Assembly (NCBI GenBank): GCA_035532215.1
Contig: DATKRK010000275.1
Location: 1 to 14,439, forward strand
Length of the DNA: 14,439 nucleotides
Source: JAICIG01 sp035532215
GTDB taxonomy: Bacteria > Planctomycetota > Planctomycetia > Pirellulales > JAICIG01
Reading direction: 5' to 3'
Below, in pieces: positions 1 through 4,851 of this stretch. Under the pieces are notes generated by a model, which was not told where the DNA came from, did no database searches, and saw only the letters and a list, made by a program, of their open reading frames with translations. A program made the position numbers and the translations under genes. Numbering within the stretch: position 1 is the first letter of the stretch; each line of letters opens with the position of its first letter.

Positions 1-224
1 GACGCAATCGAATCAACCCGCGCGTCATCAAACAAAAAGTCTCGAAGTGGCCAAAAAAACGGCCCCAGCATCGCGGCCCCCGTCCGCCGACGAAAACCTT
101 TATGCAGTCCGTCGTTTTGACTAATTGAACGGTATTGGGGCTTGCCCGGTGCCGATAATTTTAATTGAGGACCACTCCTGCGGCACGGAGGCCCTTTGTC
201 ATTAGCCTCACTCAGGTGCCGCAC
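1..224. other. Upstream non-coding stretch
   Basis: I see no gene here. It holds the leader of the small membrane protein that starts at 225. The reading frame of that protein extends back to a TTG at 165, but no Shine-Dalgarno sequence precedes that codon, while AGGTG at 214-218 lies six bases before the ATG at 225. No copy of the tRNA-Leu 3' end, which would mark the far end of the left integrated element, is visible. Confidence 0.4.
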
Positions 225-818
225 ATGCGTTTCAAGCGCTACGCAAAGAAGATCAAGCTGGGCAAAGCGGCAGTCCAGGCTGCCATCATTTCCAGCATCA
301 TCGGAGCCATCCTGGCATCCACAGGAGGCGGTCGTCGAGTTGAAGAGCCAGAAAGTCCGGTCATGCGTGTGATCGTGTCTCCCGCCGATGACGCAGCCGT
401 CAAGCGGGCAGTCCGTGAATCGCAGATCATCGAGGCGACACGGATTTACGCCGACCCCGAGAGCTTTGACCCTGGATTACTGTCGGTGCACTGGGTAGCC
501 CCGGAGCTCGGAGGGAGAGCGACCGAGAATATCGAAGCGAGCGTGGCGCGACTGATGACGCGAGGATGGCGTTACGGGCATGAATCTCGACCGGAAATCT
601 TCGAGTTCCGTCGTGTCGCATTGTTCGGAGCTGGAGATGAGCCCGACTACGCCGAGGTTCACACGCGGGAGAAATGGTTCCTTCCCGTGTACGACAAGTC
701 CGGCGATCTCATCGCCAACCGGAATATGTTTCTCGGACCATTCCAAATCGACTACACCCTCCAGCGGATCAATGACCGTTGGCTAGTGCAAAGCACGAGC
801 ACTCCCTACGCACGGTAG
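225..818 (+). CDS. Small membrane-anchored protein of unknown function
   Basis: This encodes a 197-residue protein that I cannot name. The start is placed at the ATG at 225 because AGGTG (214-218) sits six bases upstream; an in-frame TTG at 165 would add 20 residues without a visible ribosome binding site. Residues 1-13 are strongly basic (MRFKRYAKKIK) and residues ~14-32 are hydrophobic, ending in Ala/Ser, so the protein probably has an N-terminal signal anchor with its bulk outside the cytoplasm. The C-terminal ~110 residues (WVAPELGGRA..., EKWFLPVYDKSGD, FQIDYTLQRINDRWLVQS) read like a small alpha+beta domain of the IMS/DUF4101 or NTF2-like kind, where a substrate-pocket fold ends in a 'INxRW' strand. 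That likeness is from memory and tentative. The gene converges on the integrase gene to its right. Confidence 0.65.
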   Translation: MRFKRYAKKIKLGKAAVQAAIISSIIGAILASTGGGRRVEEPESPVMRVIVSPADDAAVKRAVRESQIIEATRIYADPESFDPGLLSVHWVAPELGGRATENIEASVARLMTRGWRYGHESRPEIFEFRRVALFGAGDEPDYAEVHTREKWFLPVYDKSGDLIANRNMFLGPFQIDYTLQRINDRWLVQSTSTPYAR

Positions 819-850
819 GGTACGCTGCGCACACCTCGGGCAATTGATGG

Positions 851-873
851 AGAGAGCCCGGCGGGCACTCTTT
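851..873 (+). terminator. Weak hairpin after the 197-residue gene
   Basis: AGAG (851-854) and GCCC (856-859) pair with GGGC (863-866) and CTCT (868-871), with one A-A mismatch and a three-base loop, followed by only a short T run (871-873). It lies 33 bases after the TAG stop at 816-818. It could be a weak intrinsic terminator, but the T tract is too short to be sure. Confidence 0.3.
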
Positions 874-889
874 CCCTTGCGCGCAAGGG
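874..889. repeat. Perfect 16-base palindrome between convergent genes
   Basis: CCCTTGCGCGCAAGGG is a perfect palindrome placed 23 bases beyond the stop codon of the integrase gene and directly after the previous hairpin. As RNA it would form a six-base-pair stem with a CGCG loop in either direction. Without a T tract on either side it may be a bidirectional transcription barrier or a protein-binding site; the sequence does not decide. Confidence 0.4.
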
Positions 890-912
890 CTGATCCGCGC
901 TATGCTGGAGAG

Positions 913-2232
913 TTAGGAGAAAGGATTCTCTACCTTAGAGAGGGGCATTCCCACTATGGTTTCATAGCGCAGGTTTGCTGACGCGCGGCGAAAAATTAGC
1001 TGGATCGCCTCTTGCTGCTGGTTCGGGATCAGATGCCGGTATCGCCGAACCATTTCTTCGGTCTGGTGCCCGACCCAGCCGTTAATGATGCGTTGATCGA
1101 CGCCCGCTGCTGCGGCGTTGCTGCACATGGAGTGTCGAAACGTGTGCCAGCCTCGAAGGCGCGACCACTTGCTCCCCGCGAGCACCCGCTTGAAATGGTC
1201 GTGCGTTTCGTCTTCGGTGAGCGGCGCATGTTCCCGCTTTCCGGAGCGAGCCTCCAGGTGGCTCAACTCGTGACAAAACGTCCACGAACCGCCCGGGTGG
1301 GCCGCCAGCCATTCCTGGAGCACCTGTACAAGCAGTGGCGACAGAGGGACCGTTCGGGTCGTGCATTTTCCGGGCACCCGTTTTTTTTCACGAAGGACGG
1401 CTGTTCTGCTGACAAGATCGATATCGTCTACTTGCGAGCGGATCATTTCGCTCCGGCGGGCGCCCGTATGCGCGGCAAACACGAACATTGGATGAAGGAA
1501 CCGATACCTCGCGTGGACGCGAACGTGCTCGAGTACTTGATCGATCTCAGGCAGCGTCAAAAACAGGCAATCCCAGAGATCGGCTTGCTTTTCGGGCGTC
1601 AATCCACCCCGCTGCAGGCGCCGTTCAATCTCCGCCCAGGTTTGAAACGCTGGCCGTTCGGTCGTCTTCGGATATCGCAGACCTTCATTGGGGAATGGCC
1701 GGTTGACCAAACCCCGCCGCAACGCCCAGGTCCAGATCGCCTTGAGCGTGACCATTTCCTTCTTGATCGTCGTGGCGCTGAGCGTGCGGCCACGCAGCCC
1801 ATTGTCCTGGCTGCGGCGATGGATGTAATCTTGCAGATGATCGAACTGCAGTTCCTGAATCCTAAAGTTCGCGCCGAGGCATTCCTTGAGATGCTTCATA
1901 TGGATCTTCATGCCGTAAAGCGTCGAACCCTCGATCGAGTTGCCGCCGAGGTGATGCAGATAATCGTCGAAGAGCGATTTGAGTATCGTCGACCTTGGCG
2001 ACTGCGGTTGCTCGTTCAGCTTGCCGTCGGTGAGCAGAAAGGCGACGACGTCCGCGTCGTTGGGCAGGATGAGTCGGCCGCGTTCGACGAGTTCAAGATT
2101 CTCATCGATGCGGCCAGCCATTCCCTCGGCCTTCCGCCGATCCTTCGTATTCAGCGACCGCTTGAAGCGCGTCGTGCCGACGCGAAAGGCGACGTGATAA
2201 AAACCGCTTCGGTGGCGTTCCAGCCAGGACAT
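913..2232 (-). CDS. Tyrosine-type site-specific integrase (left element)
   Basis: This encodes a 439-residue tyrosine recombinase, which cuts and rejoins DNA through a covalent 3'-phosphotyrosine. Residues ~1-70 form a basic arm-type DNA-binding region (FRVGTTRFKRSLNTKDRRKAE), ~80-190 a SAM-like core-binding domain, and ~235-415 the catalytic domain. The full active-site set is visible: R259 in HTGARRSEM, a candidate Lys at 283/284, H363 and R366 in HTFRH, H389 in GWVGHQ, and the nucleophile Y398 in RRYRHL, so the enzyme should be active. The ATG at 2232 is preceded by a GGGAG-type ribosome binding site (2239-2243). The gene begins 170 bases from the 3' end of tRNA-Leu and reads away from it, so that tRNA is the likely attachment gene and the element extends leftward. 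No partner excisionase is visible. Confidence 0.93.
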   Translation of the reverse strand: MSWLERHRSGFYHVAFRVGTTRFKRSLNTKDRRKAEGMAGRIDENLELVERGRLILPNDADVVAFLLTDGKLNEQPQSPRSTILKSLFDDYLHHLGGNSIEGSTLYGMKIHMKHLKECLGANFRIQELQFDHLQDYIHRRSQDNGLRGRTLSATTIKKEMVTLKAIWTWALRRGLVNRPFPNEGLRYPKTTERPAFQTWAEIERRLQRGGLTPEKQADLWDCLFLTLPEIDQVLEHVRVHARYRFLHPMFVFAAHTGARRSEMIRSQVDDIDLVSRTAVLREKKRVPGKCTTRTVPLSPLLVQVLQEWLAAHPGGSWTFCHELSHLEARSGKREHAPLTEDETHDHFKRVLAGSKWSRLRGWHTFRHSMCSNAAAAGVDQRIINGWVGHQTEEMVRRYRHLIPNQQQEAIQLIFRRASANLRYETIVGMPLSKVENPFS

Positions 2233-2311
2233 GGACTTCTCCCAAGAAAGGCGTGCAGAATGCTACGCCCGATGGGAGAGGAGACCAGCGATGCAAGAGC
2301 CACGCAGGCGC

Positions 2312-2391
2312 CACGTTGCCACCCCTTTGCCACCCCGGCTGCAACGTGAGGCCGCAGTCGCGGCCATCAACCCGACACGCAAAGCCTTGCG
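2312..2391. repeat. Inverted and direct repeats between integrase gene and tRNA-Leu
   Basis: Three dyads lie within 80 bases. CACGTTGC (2312-2319) pairs with GCAACGTG (2341-2348); GGCCGC (2350-2355) pairs with GCGGCC (2360-2365) across AGTC; CGCAA (2378-2382) pairs with TTGCG (2387-2391). The first dyad encloses and overlaps two direct copies of TTGCCACCCC (2316-2325 and 2327-2336), 11 bases apart, or one helical turn. Such helically phased repeats next to an attachment site suggest binding sites for the integrase or an accessory DNA-bending protein. Confidence 0.5.
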
Positions 2392-2402
2392 CCATCAGAA
2401 AA

Positions 2403-2485
2403 TACCGGAGGTGGGACTTGAACCCACACGCCCTTGCGGGCACTGGATTTTGAGTCCAGCGCGTCTGCCATTCCGCCACTCCGGC
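2403..2485 (-). tRNA. tRNA-Leu (anticodon CAA)
   Basis: The minus strand folds as a class II tRNA. The acceptor GCCGGAG pairs with CTCCGGT and is followed by discriminator A. The D arm contains TGGCGGAATGGCAGACGC. The anticodon stem CTGGA/TCCAG carries loop CTCAAAA with anticodon CAA, which decodes UUG as leucine. A long variable arm (TGCCCGCAAGGGCGT) is typical of tRNA-Leu, and the T arm GTGGG-TTCAAGT-CCCAC is complete. No CCA is encoded. The 3' end faces the left integrase gene. Confidence 0.96.
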
Positions 2486-3032
2486 ATTAAGGCTGCGGCA
2501 ATGCTGGAGTCGTATTCCAGTCAAGGATTTACGGCGCCTTTCCGAGTCATCGGCCGCCTCGCTAGTGTATCAAAAGCAGTGTGCCGTTGGAAGCCGGCGG
2601 AGCAAAAGCGCGCCAACGTCGCGGTCGCTGTCAAACTGTCCGCGGATCCTGCGAGGCAGGCGGCGACGGTGCGACAAGCGGCGATACGTCTCAGAGCGAG
2701 CCGGGTCGAACTTGGCCCTCGGGGCCGTCGCCGATGGACTCGCCGGCGCGCACCTGGCGAGCGCGTTCGACAATGCGTGAATCGCGAGCGTCCAATTTGC
2801 ATCTCCCGTTCGTCGCGGGTCGCGTCGAATGGCCGATTCCTTTTGCCCTGCAAACCGAGTCTCTGAACGCCCGGCACGGCTCGATCCTTCACGACCGGGC
2901 TGAAATACATTAACCTTGTAGTGCAGCCGGAATTGACCGCCGAAAAAGTGGGGACGCGATGGGTCCCAATGGCCATCGTGTTTTTTAAGCCGCAGCACAG
3001 ACGCGCAATAAAACGTTGACTTTCAAAACCTT
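2486..3032. other. Spacer between divergent tRNA genes; no supported gene
   Basis: This 547-base stretch separates the 5' ends of two divergent tRNA genes and should hold both promoters. I cannot place either with confidence. TTGACT (minus strand, 2524-2519) and TTGACC (plus strand, 2933-2938) resemble -35 boxes but have no fitting -10 box. CTGGA (2504-2508) and TCCAG (2516-2520) form a short hairpin upstream of tRNA-Leu. Open frames exist on both strands but overlap one another, have arginine-rich low-quality compositions and lack ribosome binding sites, so I regard them as chance. The last 48 bases (2985-3032) form the end of the right integrase reading frame. Confidence 0.5.
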
Positions 3033-4361
3033 GCGCCCGTAGCTCAATTGGATAGAGCAGCGGACTTCTAATCCGCAGGTTACAGGTTCGATTCCTGTCG
3101 GGCGTGCTTGTGTCAGTTCGGGCAAAGTCGTGTCAAGGCACGCCAAACCGTTTCGATCAAACGACTTTGGCGTGCCTTTGACAAAAGGGAGAGGTGCCTC
3201 CCTTGTGTCGCCGAACGCCAGATTTTGACAGCCGATGGCAAGTGGTTGTGTCAAAATCTGTGTCAAATCCGAGACCGGCAATGGCGGCAGTTTTTGAAGC
3301 GCCTCCGATGAATCGTCGCCCACCAAGTGCGCGTACCGGTCCATCGTAAGCACGACGCTTGAATGGCGGGCCAGCACTTGGGCCACTTTGACGGGCACGC
3401 CTGCCCGAGCTAGGCCGCTGATAAACTGATGCCGCAGGGCATGGAAATCGTAGACTTTGCCAGTCTCGTCAATGTACGGGATTCCCCCCGCCTTCAGGTC
3501 GATTCTTAGCATGGCGGCAGCGTCTTCGTTCCAATCGCCCGGCCACAATAGCCCGCTACGGCCAACGAGCCAGCCTCGAATCAGCGCTGCCAGATCGTCG
3601 CGCAGGGGCTGTTTGTCTCGTCGCCGCCGTTTAGAGTGGGCGGCATGGACCTGGACCAGCTTGGCCTCAAGGTCAAATGACTCGGGGGTCAGGCTGGCCA
3701 ATTCCGATGCTCGCAGTCCGGTGTTGGCGCTGACCATGTAGAGAACCGCACGATCGATCCCGCTGATTCCCTTGAATGCGTCTCCGCCAAGCGTCGCTTC
3801 AGTCAGCTTTGCGAAGTCGTCGGAATTCAATGCCCGCCGTTCACGCCGCGCATCAGTTTCAGCATTTAGAGGAGTGAAACGGGCTAATGGGTTGCTTTCG
3901 GCCCTGCCTGCGCGGACCATCCAGGAAAAGAAGCCCTTGAAGTCGCGAGCGTAGTAATTGCTCGTCTTAACCCCGAATACCCTTTCGGCTCGTTGCTTCG
4001 CAAGCCAGTTCTCAACGGCCGTCAGGTTCACGTCGCGAATCCGTTCAAAATCGCAATCGTCGATAATCTGCTTGATACGCCTCTCCGTCTGCTTGACGTG
4101 CTTCGCACTGTCGTTTTGCGCTTCCAAGTGCTGCTTGAAGGCGGCCAGATGCTCGGGCAACGGCGTCTTCCGGTACTTCAAGTGCTCGCCATCGGCCACG
4201 CCGGCTTCCAGCTTGCGAGCAAGTTCCCAAGATTTCGTCTTGTCGGTGTAGCCCGTCACGCGCTTGCTCTTGCCATTCCCATCTACGTATTGAATGGTGA
4301 ATTTCTTGGCCGCGACAGTGCGGCCGTTGACCATTCGCTTCCGCTTGAAAACGCTCGCCAT
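2985..4361 (-). CDS. Tyrosine-type integrase of the tRNA-Arg element, tail read through the tRNA
   Basis: This encodes a 458-residue tyrosine recombinase. The N-terminus is a basic arm-binding domain (MASVFKRKRMVNGRTVAAKK), ~65-165 is the core-binding domain, and ~190-355 the catalytic domain. R217 (NTGLRASEL), K244, H307 and R310 (FHALRH), H333 (ARHSS) and nucleophile Y343 (DRYAHL) are all present. The catalytic domain ends near 3300. The remaining ~95 residues are poorly conserved in character, and residues ~419-443 (TGIEPVTCGLEVRC...) are the antisense translation of tRNA-Arg, followed by ~15 residues of chromosomal sequence to the TAA at 2985-2987. The tail is thus supplied by the insertion site and would differ in an excised circle. 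Translation is probably coupled to the HTH gene, since GAGGT overlaps that gene's stop codon with eight bases to the ATG. Confidence 0.94.
   Translation of the reverse strand: MASVFKRKRMVNGRTVAAKKFTIQYVDGNGKSKRVTGYTDKTKSWELARKLEAGVADGEHLKYRKTPLPEHLAAFKQHLEAQNDSAKHVKQTERRIKQIIDDCDFERIRDVNLTAVENWLAKQRAERVFGVKTSNYYARDFKGFFSWMVRAGRAESNPLARFTPLNAETDARRERRALNSDDFAKLTEATLGGDAFKGISGIDRAVLYMVSANTGLRASELASLTPESFDLEAKLVQVHAAHSKRRRRDKQPLRDDLAALIRGWLVGRSGLLWPGDWNEDAAAMLRIDLKAGGIPYIDETGKVYDFHALRHQFISGLARAGVPVKVAQVLARHSSVVLTMDRYAHLVGDDSSEALQKLPPLPVSDLTQILTQPLAIGCQNLAFGDTREAPLPFVKGTPKSFDRNGLACLDTTLPELTQARPTGIEPVTCGLEVRCSIQLSYGRKVLKVNVLLRVCAAA
3033..3106 (+). tRNA. tRNA-Arg (anticodon TCT)
   Basis: The plus strand gives a complete 74-base cloverleaf: acceptor GCGCCCG with CGGGCGT (first pair G-U), D arm GCTC-AATTGGAT-AGAGC, anticodon stem GCGGA/TCCGC with loop CTTCTAA, and T arm ACAGG-TTCGATT-CCTGT with discriminator G. 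Anticodon TCT reads AGA/AGG arginine codons. No CCA is encoded. The gene lies wholly inside, and antisense to, the 3' end of the right integrase reading frame, as expected for an element integrated into the 3' half of this tRNA. Confidence 0.97.
3111..3266. repeat. TGTCAA repeat cluster, candidate integrase arm sites
   Basis: Five exact TGTCAA/TTGACA hexamers (3131, 3178, 3225, 3249, 3261) and near copies at 3111 (TGTCAG) and 3206 (TGTCGC) lie next to the tRNA-Arg 3' end. They are arranged as three inverted repeats: 3131-3147 with 3166-3183 (17 paired bases, one bulge), 3180-3191 with 3198-3209 (11 of 12) and 3219-3230 with 3249-3260 (12 of 12). Repeats of this spacing beside an attachment core fit arm-type integrase sites or excisionase sites. 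The same DNA encodes the tail of the integrase, which suggests that segment is under DNA-binding rather than protein constraint. Confidence 0.55.
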
Positions 4362-4366
4362 GTTGC

Positions 4367-4813
4367 TTACCTCTTGGATGCTTCTGCTAGGTCAATCATC
4401 GCCTGGATCTCCTCCCGCCGCCACTTAGTCAGGCCGCCAATTTTGATCGGCGGCGGAATCTCGCCGGCCGACAGCATCCGCCAGACGGTCCGCGTCGAAA
4501 TGCCGAGCAACCGCCCGACCTCTTCGGCAGACAACAAGGCCGCCGGCTGCGAGGATTGCTCGCGAGCCCAGGCCAACAGCCGGCCGAGAATCACCAGCGC
4601 CTCGCGCGGCGTCATTACGCCTCGTTCCTTGCCGATCAGGTGCCCGCCGCCAAGGCGGCAGGTTAAGCGGCAGGCTTGCTCGACCGTCTCGCCGATTTGC
4701 AATTGCTCGAAGAAATCCGGTTCGGCATGGCGAGTGTAGATTTCCATGTCGTCGAACGTGGCTTGAAGCCATTTCAAGTATTGGGCTAGAGTTTTTGGTT
4801 CTGTTTTTCGCAT
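4367..4813 (-). CDS. HTH DNA-binding protein, AlpA/excisionase-like
   Basis: This encodes a 148-residue protein. Residues ~92-141 (LLSAEEVGRLLGISTRTVWR...GEIPPPIKIGGLTKWRREEI) form a MerR/AlpA-type winged helix-turn-helix of the excisionase family, which binds repeats near attachment sites, bends DNA and directs excision or regulates the integrase operon. Residues 1-85 form a helical N-terminal extension not found in minimal Xis or AlpA proteins (usually 60-80 residues); I do not recognise it. It contains C48 and C52. The start is supported by AAAGAAAGG seven bases upstream. The gene lies 38 bases after the primase-helicase gene and five bases before the integrase gene, so the three are probably co-transcribed. 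It could be a pure transcriptional regulator rather than an excisionase. Confidence 0.82.
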   Translation of the reverse strand: MRKTEPKTLAQYLKWLQATFDDMEIYTRHAEPDFFEQLQIGETVEQACRLTCRLGGGHLIGKERGVMTPREALVILGRLLAWAREQSSQPAALLSAEEVGRLLGISTRTVWRMLSAGEIPPPIKIGGLTKWRREEIQAMIDLAEASKR

Positions 4814-4851
4814 GATTTGCCTTTCTTTGTTCAGTGACTCGACCAGTTCCC

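Larger units (their letters stand above)
913..2402. mobile_element. tRNA-Leu end of an integrated element (left part beyond window)
   Basis: An intact integrase gene abuts the 3' end of tRNA-Leu(CAA), and the intervening 170 bases are rich in inverted and direct repeats, the usual layout of an attachment-site end. Only the tRNA-proximal end can be placed. I find no second copy of the tRNA 3' end in positions 1-912, so the far end is outside the window or has decayed. Whether the 197-residue gene is cargo cannot be told. Confidence 0.5.

Noticed and set aside
1012..2349. 445-codon plus-strand frame opposite the left integrase
   Set aside because: It is the antisense shadow of a well-supported tyrosine integrase with all catalytic residues; the translated product has no recognisable motif.
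2231..2976. Long frames on both strands between and across the tRNA genes
   Set aside because: One runs through tRNA-Leu, the others overlap each other on opposite strands; arginine-rich compositions and no ribosome sites point to chance frames in GC-rich DNA.
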